Shown piece after piece: positions 33,892 through 39,852 of a DNA stretch of 39,852 bases (within the stretch, counting starts at the first letter, position 1; every line of letters begins with the position of its first letter). A program made the translations under genes and the position numbers. The notes under the pieces are model-generated. The model did no database searches, was not told the origin of the DNA, and saw nothing but the letters and a program-made list of their open reading frames with translations. The DNA is from Alphaproteobacteria bacterium (GTDB lineage Bacteria > Pseudomonadota > Alphaproteobacteria > JAEULC01). The stretch lies in NCBI GenBank assembly GCA_023150455.1, contig JAKLKW010000020.1, positions 1 through 39,852 on the forward strand. The letters are read 5' to 3'.

Positions 33892-35112
33892 ATGCCAACG
33901 CTGCGCCCGACATCTGCACCGGAGCTTCTCGCCGCGGTCAAGGAGGCTCTCGCCGACGCGACGCCGATCGAGATCCTCGGGCAGGGCACCAAGCACGATC
34001 TCGGCCGGCCGTTCCAGGCCAGCCGCCGCATCGAGCTGACGGGCTTGAGCGGCATCTCGCTCTACGAGCCGGGCGAGCTGGTGATGGGGGCCGGCGCCGG
34101 GACGATGCTGAGCGACATCGAGGAGACGCTGAGGAAGAACCGCCAGGAGCTCGCGTTCGAGCCACCCGATCTCGGGCCCCTCCTGGGATCGGCGGCGGGC
34201 GCGCAGACCATCGGCGGCGTGATCGCCGGCAACCTCGCCGGCCCGCGCCGCATCAAGGCCGGCGCCGCGCGCGACCATTTCCTCGGCTTCCATGCGGTCA
34301 GCGGCCGCGGCGAGGAGTTCAAGTCGGGCGGCCGCGTGATGAAGAACGTCACCGGCTACGACCTCTCCAAGCTCATGGCCGGGTCCTGGGGCACGCTCGC
34401 CGTGCTCAGCGACGTGACGGTCAAGGTGCTGCCGGCGGCGGAGAAGACGCGCACCGTGCTGGTCACGGGGCTCGACGCGGCGCGCGCGGTCGCCGCCATG
34501 GCCGCGGCGATGCAGGGGCCGTGCGACGTGTCCGGCGCGGCGCATCTGCCCCAGTCGCTCGCAATGGCGTCCGGCGTGTCCTATGTCTCGGGGGCAGGCA
34601 AGCCGGTGACGGCGCTCCGGGTCGAAGGCACGCCCATCTCCGTCGCCTATCGCTGCGCCGAGCTCACGAAAGAGATGGCGGGCTTCGGCCCGGTGGAAGA
34701 GCTGCACTCGATGAACAGCGCCAGGCTCTGGCGCGAGCTGCGCGACGCGCAGTTCCTGGTCGAACCGCGCGACCGCCCGGTCTGGCGGATCTCCGTGGCG
34801 CCGCAAAGCGGCGCCGGCGTGATCCAGGCGATCGCACGCGCGCTCGAGGCGCGCTGGTTCATGGACTGGGCCGGGGGCCTCGTCTGGCTGTCGCTTCCGC
34901 CCGGCACGCCCGACGCCGGCGCTGCGATGGTGCGCGCGGCCGTCGGCGAGCAGGGCCACGCCACGCTCTATCGCGCGCCGGCCGACCTGCGCGCCAGCGT
35001 GCCGGTCTTTCATCCCCAGCCGCCCGCGCTCGCGGCGCTGACCCAGCGGGTGAAGCTGTCCTTCGACCCGCAAGGCATCCTAAACCCCGGCCGCATGTAC
35101 GCGGGGGTGTAG
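33892..35112 (+). CDS. glcE: Glycolate oxidase FAD-binding subunit GlcE
   Basis: This 406-residue second FAD-binding subunit of glycolate oxidase resembles a degenerate GlcD. The FAD region reads PIEILGQGTKHDLGRPFQAS, ISLYEPGELVMGAGAGTMLS, IGGVIAGNLAGPRRIKAGAA and VMKNVTGYDLSKLMAGSWGT, the last being a GlcE hallmark. The C-terminus ends LSFDPQGILNPGRMYAGV, the usual 'DP-x-x-I-L-N-P-G-R' close. It starts at the ATG at 33892 and its stop is two bases before the glcF start, so the three genes form one operon. All three subunits are needed for activity in E. coli. Confidence 0.94.
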   Translation: MPTLRPTSAPELLAAVKEALADATPIEILGQGTKHDLGRPFQASRRIELTGLSGISLYEPGELVMGAGAGTMLSDIEETLRKNRQELAFEPPDLGPLLGSAAGAQTIGGVIAGNLAGPRRIKAGAARDHFLGFHAVSGRGEEFKSGGRVMKNVTGYDLSKLMAGSWGTLAVLSDVTVKVLPAAEKTRTVLVTGLDAARAVAAMAAAMQGPCDVSGAAHLPQSLAMASGVSYVSGAGKPVTALRVEGTPISVAYRCAELTKEMAGFGPVEELHSMNSARLWRELRDAQFLVEPRDRPVWRISVAPQSGAGVIQAIARALEARWFMDWAGGLVWLSLPPGTPDAGAAMVRAAVGEQGHATLYRAPADLRASVPVFHPQPPALAALTQRVKLSFDPQGILNPGRMYAGV

Positions 35113-35114
35113 CG

Positions 35115-36416
35115 ATGCAAACCAGCTTTACCCTGGCGCAGCTCGCCGATCCCGACATCGCCGAGTCGAACAGGATCCTGCGTGCCTGCGTGCATTGCGG
35201 CTTCTGCACGGCGACCTGCCCGACCTTCGTGATCTTGGGCGACGAGCTCGACAGCCCGCGCGGGCGCATCTACCTGATCAAGGACATGCTGGAGAACGCC
35301 AAGCCCGCGCATGCCCGCGTGGTCAAGCACATCGACCGCTGCCTCTCCTGCCTGTCCTGCATGACGACGTGCCCCTCGGGCGTGCACTACATGCACCTTG
35401 TCGACCTTGCGCGCGCGCATATCGAGCAGACCTACAGGCGGCCCCTGCCGGACCGGCTGCTGCGGCGCCTGCTGGCGCTCTTGATCCCGCGACCCGCGCT
35501 GTTCCGCCTGGCGCTGGCCGGCGCGTCGGTGATGCGCCCCCTCGGCAGGGTCCTGCCCGGTCCGCTCGGGGCGATGCTGCGCCTGGCGCCGGCGCGGATG
35601 AAATCGCCGTCGCGCGTGGACCGGCCCCAGGTCTTCCCGGCGGACGGCAAGCGGATCAAGCGCGTGGCGCTGCTCGCCGGCTGCGCGCAGCAGGTGCTGG
35701 AGCCCGCGATCAACGAGGCGACGATACGCCTGCTGACACGCCACGGCTGCGAGGTGGTGGTCGCAAGCGGCGCGGGCTGCTGCGGCTCGCTGGTGCATCA
35801 TCTCGGCCGGACCGACGAATCGCACGCGCAGGCGCGCGCCAACATCGAGGCGTGGACGCGCGAGATCGAGCAGGCCAGCGAATCGGACGGCGGCCTGGAC
35901 GCGATCGTGATCAATGCCTCGGGCTGCGGCACGACGGTGAAGGACTACGGCTTCATGTTCCGCGCCGACCCCGCGATGGCGGACAAGGCCAGGCGCGTGT
36001 CCAACCTGGCGCGCGACGTCAGCGAATTCATGGCCGAGCTCGGCCTGAAGGACCCGGTGATCGCGACCGGGCAGACCGTTGCCTATCACTCCGCCTGCTC
36101 GATGCAGCACGGGCAGCGCATCCGCGAGGAGCCGAAGCGGCTGCTCGCGCGCGCCGGGTTCGCGGTCAAGGACGTGCCCGAGGGGCATCTCTGCTGCGGC
36201 TCCGCCGGCACCTACAACATGCTGCAGCCCGCGCTCGCGACTGCCTTGCGCGACCGCAAGGTCGGAAACATCGAAAGCCTCCGCCCCGACCTGATCGCGA
36301 CCGGCAATATCGGGTGCATCACCCAGATCGCGACCGGCACGCGCGTGCCGATCGTGCACACGGTCGAGCTGCTCGACTGGGCCACCGGCGGTCCCAAGCC
36401 CGAGGCGCTGGGCTGA
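35115..36416 (+). CDS. glcF: Glycolate oxidase iron-sulphur subunit GlcF
   Basis: This 433-residue subunit passes electrons from the flavin subunits to the respiratory chain. Two 4Fe-4S ferredoxin motifs occur near the N-terminus, ACVHCGFCTATCPTFVILG and RCLSCLSCMTTCPSGVHYM. Two cysteine-rich CCG domains follow: LLAGCAQQVLEPAINEA with VVASGAGCCGSLVHHLG, and YHSACSMQHGQRIREEPKRL with DVPEGHLCCGSAGTYNMLQ. All ligand cysteines are present. The start is the ATG at 35115, two bases after the glcE stop. An SDR gene begins one base after its stop. The regulator GlcC and malate synthase are not in the window. Confidence 0.96.
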   Translation: MQTSFTLAQLADPDIAESNRILRACVHCGFCTATCPTFVILGDELDSPRGRIYLIKDMLENAKPAHARVVKHIDRCLSCLSCMTTCPSGVHYMHLVDLARAHIEQTYRRPLPDRLLRRLLALLIPRPALFRLALAGASVMRPLGRVLPGPLGAMLRLAPARMKSPSRVDRPQVFPADGKRIKRVALLAGCAQQVLEPAINEATIRLLTRHGCEVVVASGAGCCGSLVHHLGRTDESHAQARANIEAWTREIEQASESDGGLDAIVINASGCGTTVKDYGFMFRADPAMADKARRVSNLARDVSEFMAELGLKDPVIATGQTVAYHSACSMQHGQRIREEPKRLLARAGFAVKDVPEGHLCCGSAGTYNMLQPALATALRDRKVGNIESLRPDLIATGNIGCITQIATGTRVPIVHTVELLDWATGGPKPEALG

Positions 36417-36417
36417 C

Positions 36418-37236
36418 ATGGCCGGAACCGACCGCATCGCCCTCGTCACCGGCGCGACGAACGGCGTCGGCCGGGTCGTGGCTGGGCGCCTCGGCCGCGC
36501 CGGCTGGACCGTGCTGGCGCACGGGCGCGACGAAGCGCGCGGCGCCGCGCTGGTGCGCGAGATCGAATCGGGCGGCGGGAAGGCGCGCTTCCATCGCGCC
36601 GATCTCTCGTCCTTGGTCGAGGTCCGTCGGCTCGCCGCCTCGGCTGCCAAGGATCATCCGCTGTTGCACCTCCTGATCAACAACGCCGGGATCGGCTCCG
36701 GCGCGCCGGGCACCGGACGCGAGACGAGCGCGGACGGGTTCGAGCTGCGCTTCGCCGTGAACTATCTCGCCGGGTTCCTGCTGACGCGGCTGCTGCTGCC
36801 CAACCTGCTGGCCGCCGCGCCGGCGCGTGTCGTCAACGTGGCCTCGCTGGGGCAGCGCGACATCGACTTCGACGACGTGCAGCTCGAGCGCCGATACGCG
36901 GGCTCCGACGCCTATCGCCAATCCAAGCTCGCGCAGATCCTGTTCACGATCGACCTGGCCGGGGAGCTCAAGGATCGCGACATCGCGGTGACCGCGCTGC
37001 ATCCCGCGACCTACATGGACACGTTCATGGTGCGCCAGGCCGGCCACACGCCGATCAGCACGGTGGACGAAGGCGCCGACGCGATCATGAACCTCGCCGT
37101 CGGCGAGGCCGGCCGCAGCCGCAGCGGCGAATTCTTCAACGGCCTCCGCCCGGCCCGCGCCAATGCGCAAGCCTATGACAGGAAGGCGCGCGAACGCCTG
37201 CGGCGGCTGAGCCTGTCTCTGACGGGGCTGGGTTGA
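36418..37236 (+). CDS. Short-chain dehydrogenase/reductase (retinol-dehydrogenase-like)
   Basis: This 272-residue SDR has the cofactor motif IALVTGATNGVGRVVAGRLG, NNAGIGSGAPGTG, the serine region RVVNVASLGQRDIDFDDV and the active site YRQSKLAQILFTIDLAGEL (Tyr-x-x-x-Lys; here in AYRQSKLA). The long insert between Ser and Tyr, including FDDVQLERRYAGSDAY, is typical of the WW-domain oxidoreductase/retinol dehydrogenase branch. It begins one base after the glcF stop and is probably read from the same message, yet a link to glycolate metabolism is not obvious. Its substrate is unknown. It converges on the outer-membrane protein gene with 13 bases between stops and no visible terminator. Confidence 0.9.
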   Translation: MAGTDRIALVTGATNGVGRVVAGRLGRAGWTVLAHGRDEARGAALVREIESGGGKARFHRADLSSLVEVRRLAASAAKDHPLLHLLINNAGIGSGAPGTGRETSADGFELRFAVNYLAGFLLTRLLLPNLLAAAPARVVNVASLGQRDIDFDDVQLERRYAGSDAYRQSKLAQILFTIDLAGELKDRDIAVTALHPATYMDTFMVRQAGHTPISTVDEGADAIMNLAVGEAGRSRSGEFFNGLRPARANAQAYDRKARERLRRLSLSLTGLG

Positions 37237-37249
37237 CCTTCTTTTCCCG

Positions 37250-38080
37250 TCAGAACGCCGCGTTGAAGCGCACGGCGAGCGGGATGTCGATGCTGCCCGA
37301 CACGTCGGTGATGGCGGACAGGGTCGAGCCCAGGTCCTGCTTGTTGCGGCTCTGTTCGGGGCGCAGGTTGATGCCGACCATGGCGCCGACCGAGGCGCCT
37401 TCCGCCACCTCGTAGTTGAGCCCGGCCTGCAGGCCGCCGGCGAACTTGACGCCGGAATCGTAGAGCCGCACCCGGCCGATCACGAAGTTGGTGTCGTCGG
37501 TCAGGTCCATGTGCAGATCGTCGCGCCACAGCAACCGGGCCGAGGCGCCGACATAGGGCCGGAACACGGAGCCGGGCAGGAAATGCCAGCGCGCGCCGAG
37601 CTCGCCCGCGATCTCGTGGTAGTCGTTGAACTCGGCGCGCAGCGACGTCGCTTCGTTGAAGAAGATCGGGTCGCCCGTTTCGGGGTCGAAGTCCGACTTG
37701 GTGATCGTCGCGTTGCCGATCGTCTTCTGCTTACCCGAGGCGAAAGTGTAGCTGCCGCCGCCGAACAGCTCGAGCGAGCGCGTCAGCATGTAGCCGGCGT
37801 CGAAACCGGCCGTGACCGGCTGCTTGTAGATGTCGGAGAAGCTGAAGGCGTTCGTCGACCACGACACGACCGGGATCTGCTGGTTGTTGGGATTGATCTG
37901 CGTGTTCGACGCGGTGGTCGCTTCGAGATGGTCGCCCAGGATGAAGGTCGTGCCGACGCGCGGCCCGACCACGAAGCTGCCTGCCGGCAGCGGATCGGCT
38001 GCGGCCGGGCCGATCGACCCGCCGGCCATCAACAGCGCCGGCAGAACCGCCAGCGCGACACGCGCGACACCGCGAAGCAT
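37250..38080 (-). CDS. Outer-membrane beta-barrel protein
   Basis: This 276-residue protein starts with a Sec signal peptide (MLRGVARVALAVLPALLMAG, ending PAAA before DP). The rest alternates polar and hydrophobic residues in strands such as AGSFVVGPRVGTTFILGDHL, AGFDAGYMLTRSLELFGGGS, VGASARLLWRDDLHMDLTD and GLQAGLNYEVAEGASVGAM. The last residue is phenylalanine (VRFNAAF), the signal used by the Bam machinery. Its size and pattern fit an OmpA-like or OmpW-like eight-to-twelve-strand barrel, but I cannot assign a family. A -10 box (TACAAT on the minus strand, near 38125-38130) and a palindrome lie upstream. Function is unknown. Confidence 0.8.
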   Translation of the reverse strand: MLRGVARVALAVLPALLMAGGSIGPAAADPLPAGSFVVGPRVGTTFILGDHLEATTASNTQINPNNQQIPVVSWSTNAFSFSDIYKQPVTAGFDAGYMLTRSLELFGGGSYTFASGKQKTIGNATITKSDFDPETGDPIFFNEATSLRAEFNDYHEIAGELGARWHFLPGSVFRPYVGASARLLWRDDLHMDLTDDTNFVIGRVRLYDSGVKFAGGLQAGLNYEVAEGASVGAMVGINLRPEQSRNKQDLGSTLSAITDVSGSIDIPLAVRFNAAF

Positions 38081-38102
38081 CCCAAGACCCCCGTCCGACG
38101 CC

Positions 38103-38122
38103 TGTGGATAATTTTATCCACG
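38103..38122. promoter_or_regulatory. Inverted pair of DnaA-box-like sites upstream of the barrel protein
   Basis: TGTGGATAA (38103-38111) is the exact reverse complement of the DnaA box TTATCCACA. Two bases later TTATCCACG (38114-38122) is the same box with one mismatch, in the opposite direction. Together they form a palindrome lying at the start region of the gene ending at 38080, just after a TACAAT -10 box on the minus strand. It may be an operator for DnaA or another factor. There is no other sign of a replication origin. Confidence 0.5.
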
Positions 38123-38164
38123 TATTGTACGGACGGCAATCGGATAATACTAAATCTGGGCAAG

Positions 38165-38181
38165 CCGGCCTCTCAGGCCGG
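38165..38181 (-). terminator. Possible hairpin at the end of recR
   Basis: CCGGCCT (38165-38171) and AGGCCGG (38175-38181) form a perfect 7-bp stem with a three-base loop over the recR stop codon. On the minus strand a moderately T-rich stretch (AGATTTAGTATT) follows after a few bases. It may end the dnaX-ybaB-recR transcript. Confidence 0.4.
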
Positions 38182-38766
38182 TCGACGTGCGTTCAGGGCG
38201 GCGGCGATGGTGCCGTCATCCAGGTAATCCAGCTCTCCGCCGACCGGGACCCCGTGGGCCAGACGCGAGACCTTGGCCGGGGTGCCGGACAGGCGGTCGG
38301 CGATGTAGTGCGCGGTGGTCTGGCCGTCGACCGTGGCGTCGAGCGCCAGGATCGCTTCGCGGATGGCGCCGCTCTCGGCGCGCTGGATGAGCCCGTTCAG
38401 GTTCAACCGGTCGGGTCCCACGCCGTCCAGCGCCGACAGCGTGCCGCCGAGCACGTGGTAGCGTCCCTTGAACGCGCCGCTGCGCTCGAGCGCCCAGAGG
38501 TCGCCGACCTCGGCCACGACGCAGACGAGCCCGGTGTCGCGGCGCGGATCGGCGCAGATCGAGCACGGATCGACGCTGTCGAGATTGCCGCACACATGGC
38601 AGGCCTTCACCACCGCGGCGACGTCGGTCAACGCGCGCGCCAGCGGATCGAGCAGCGCCTCGCGCCGCTTGAGAAGATGCAGCGCCGCGCGCCGCGCCGA
38701 GCGTGGCCCCAGGCCGGGCAGCCGCGCCAGCAGCTGGATCAGACGCTCGATCTCCGGACCGGTCAT
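38173..38766 (-). CDS. recR: Recombination mediator RecR
   Basis: This 197-residue protein of the RecFOR pathway helps load RecA at gaps. It starts [20 protein letters not shown], followed by [20 protein letters not shown] (helix-hairpin-helix). The zinc finger is [20 protein letters not shown] with four cysteines. The Toprim domain has [40 protein letters not shown] and [20 protein letters not shown]. The ATG at 38766 was chosen; the frame continues upstream to 38823 but that part is translated REP repeat. It belongs to the dnaX-ybaB-recR group, here with a 223-base gap after ybaB holding a repeat. Confidence 0.95.
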   Translation of the reverse strand: MTGPEIERLIQLLARLPGLGPRSARRAALHLLKRREALLDPLARALTDVAAVVKACHVCGNLDSVDPCSICADPRRDTGLVCVVAEVGDLWALERSGAFKGRYHVLGGTLSALDGVGPDRLNLNGLIQRAESGAIREAILALDATVDGQTTAHYIADRLSGTPAKVSRLAHGVPVGGELDYLDDGTIAAALNARRPA

Positions 38767-38792
38767 GATGCCGGCGACCATTTCCCCCATTT

Positions 38793-38825
38793 CGTCATGC
38801 CCGGGCTTGTCCCCGGCATCCACGT
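38793..38825. repeat. REP-like palindromic element between ybaB and recR
   Basis: ATGCCCGGG (38797-38805) and CCCCGGCAT (38811-38819) form a stem with one mismatch around CTTGT. Read on the minus strand it translates as [10 protein letters not shown], the usual product of a REP family widespread in alphaproteobacteria. The rest of the 223-base gap 38767-38989 includes a decayed copy of another repeat near 38898 and no gene. Confidence 0.75.
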
Positions 38826-38989
38826 CGGGGCGGCGGTGAGCCTGACGTTGGGCAAGTCACTCTCGTACAGGGGCAGCATTCTCGGCAGCCGGCCGACATG
38901 CCCTTCGACAAAGCTCGGGGCGGCCGCGACAAGCGCGGCCATGACGTCAGTGATGGATTGGGCGCAGAGTTCCGTTCGCAAGCAATCCA

Positions 38990-39313
38990 TCAAATCGGCA
39001 GCGACATGCCCGCCGGCAGTTGCAGGCCGCCGAGCAGCTTGCGGGTTTCCTCCTGCATCAGCGTCTCGGCCTTGGCGCGCGCGTCGTTGCTGGCGGCGAC
39101 GATCAGGTCCTCGAGGACGCCGACCTCGGCGGGCTGGACCAGCGACGGGTCGATGCGCACGCGGCGCATCGCGCCCTTGGCGGTCATGGTCACCGTGACC
39201 ATGCCGCCGCCAGCGGCGCCCGTCACCTCGACCTGCTCCAGCCGGGCCTGAAGCTCGCCCATCTTGGCCTGCATCTCCTGGGCCTGCTTCATCATGTTGG
39301 CCAGGTTTTTCAT
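38990..39313 (-). CDS. ybaB: Nucleoid-associated protein YbaB/EbfC
   Basis: This 107-residue dimeric DNA-binding protein of the YbaB/EbfC family begins MKNLANMMKQAQEMQAKMGE, a coiled helix, and continues LQARLEQVEVTGAAGGGMV, VTVTMTAKGAMRRVRIDPSL and VQPAEVGVLEDLIVAASND. The C-terminal helix reads ARAKAETLMQEETRKLLGGL, ending QLPAGMSLPI. These are the strands and helices of the 'tweezer' fold. The ATG at 39313 overlaps the dnaX stop by one base set (ATGA arrangement), so the two are translationally coupled. The normal third member, recR, follows after an enlarged gap. Confidence 0.95.
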   Translation of the reverse strand: MKNLANMMKQAQEMQAKMGELQARLEQVEVTGAAGGGMVTVTMTAKGAMRRVRIDPSLVQPAEVGVLEDLIVAASNDARAKAETLMQEETRKLLGGLQLPAGMSLPI

Positions 39314-39852
39314 CAGTCCGGCTCTCCTTCCATGTCCTCGGGGTCGGTCAACGGCGCCTCGATCGCGATGTCCTGCGGCACCGCCATGCCCGGCGGCGGG
39401 CGCTCGCGCACGGCGACGATGCTGGCGTCGGGAAAGACCTGCTTCACCGCCAGCACCAGCGGGTGCTCGGCCGATTGCTGGTGCAGCTTGCGCTGGTTCG
39501 ACTGCGCCTGCTCGCGCAGCGTCGGCTGGCCCTCTTCGTTGGACACCGACACCATCCAGCGCCGGCCGGTCAATCGCGCCAGCAGCGCCTGCAGCTTGCC
39601 GGCCAGGTCCTTCGGCGCCTGCGGTGCCGGGCGGAACTCCAGCATGCCCGGTTCGTAGCGCACCAGATGCACGGTATTGACGAGATGGGCGTGCAGGATC
39701 GCCTCGCGCTGCTGCTCGACGAGCGCTACGAGCCCGGCGAAATCGGCCGGCGCGGGGAAAGTGGACTCGGCGGTCGCGACCGGCGCCGGCGGCGCCTCGG
39801 GCTCAGCGATCGCGGGACGCGCGGCCGAAGCCGCGCCGCTGCGCGCCCCGCC
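39313..39852 (-). CDS. dnaX: DNA polymerase III subunit gamma/tau, C-terminal part
   Basis: Only the last 179 residues lie in the window; the frame is open to the right edge. The proline/alanine-rich linker (AEPEAPPAPVATAESTFPAP) is followed by the tau C-terminal domain: FAGLVALVEQQREAILHAHL, VHLVRYEPGMLEFRPAPQAP and RLTGRRWMVSVSNEEGQPTL. The end reads AIEAPLTDPEDMEGEPD. This domain binds the polymerase alpha subunit and DnaB in the replisome. The AAA+ motor part must lie to the right of the window. The stop overlaps the ybaB start. Assignment rests on the tail sequence and on the conserved dnaX-ybaB-recR order. Confidence 0.93.
   Translation of the reverse strand, partial: GGARSGAASAARPAIAEPEAPPAPVATAESTFPAPADFAGLVALVEQQREAILHAHLVNTVHLVRYEPGMLEFRPAPQAPKDLAGKLQALLARLTGRRWMVSVSNEEGQPTLREQAQSNQRKLHQQSAEHPLVLAVKQVFPDASIVAVRERPPPGMAVPQDIAIEAPLTDPEDMEGEPD

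Noticed and set aside
38100..38125. A replication origin based on two DnaA boxes
   Set aside because: Only two boxes are seen, there is no AT-rich unwinding region and none of the usual origin-flanking genes.

Overview
The window is high-GC, densely coded DNA from a free-living alphaproteobacterium. The evidence is the dnaX-ybaB-recR order, the 41-residue zinc-free form of ribosomal protein L36, a CIRCE-controlled groESL operon, a glcDEF operon, and an interspersed repeat whose translation reads [10 protein letters not shown], which is common in this class. A Rhodospirillales/Reyranella-like organism is plausible, but the sequence alone does not fix the genus.

Layout. 1-2000: two glycosyltransferases on the minus strand, the first cut by the window edge. 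2231-3188: a stand-alone cyclic-nucleotide-binding protein and a small methyltransferase. 3193-4181: two decayed genes facing each other, a TPR protein and an NDP-forming acyl-CoA synthetase, both without their 3' ends and joined near 3622. 4192-4983: exonuclease III. 4995-10017 (minus): an aromatic-catabolism operon, in transcription order a 2Fe-2S/FAD reductase, an SDR dehydrogenase, a lone PaaA/PaaC-like di-iron protein, gentisate 1,2-dioxygenase, an unknown 176-aa protein and an FAA-type hydrolase. It diverges from a TRAP transporter (dctPQM, 10232-13253), which is followed by a MarR regulator. A 23-bp palindrome lies between the two divergent units and is a good candidate MarR operator, so import, oxygenation, ring cleavage and control appear to form one module.

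13902-20948 holds mainly housekeeping genes: a class-I glutamine amidotransferase hydrolase, a fatty-acid-hydroxylase/sterol-desaturase-family protein, a LolA-like protein with a Tat-type leader, ftsK, a PII protein and a UbiH-type hydroxylase. 20950-23780 is an accessory patch with lower GC. It contains two toxin-antitoxin modules on either side of a threonine aldolase. The first has an antitoxin that looks like an XRE DNA-binding domain joined to a ParD-like tail. Each module has its own promoter and perfect palindrome. 23943-26047 is groESL with terminator, CIRCE and a heat-shock-type promoter.

26166-32202 continues with small conserved genes: a VOC protein with a basic tail, DUF971, Trm112-like, SpoU methyltransferase, MFS, LON-domain protein, the CnoX-type thioredoxin, a ProX editing protein, a small membrane protein, and rpmJ with its promoter. 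32385-37236 is glcDEF (glycolate oxidase) plus an SDR. 37250-38080 is an outer-membrane barrel protein. The window ends with recR, ybaB and the 3' part of dnaX, with a REP-like repeat between recR and ybaB.

The most interesting parts are the lone PaaA-like oxygenase/gentisate/TRAP/MarR module, the XRE-ParD chimeric antitoxin, and the double-pseudogene junction. No rRNA, tRNA, CRISPR array or complete insertion sequence was seen.
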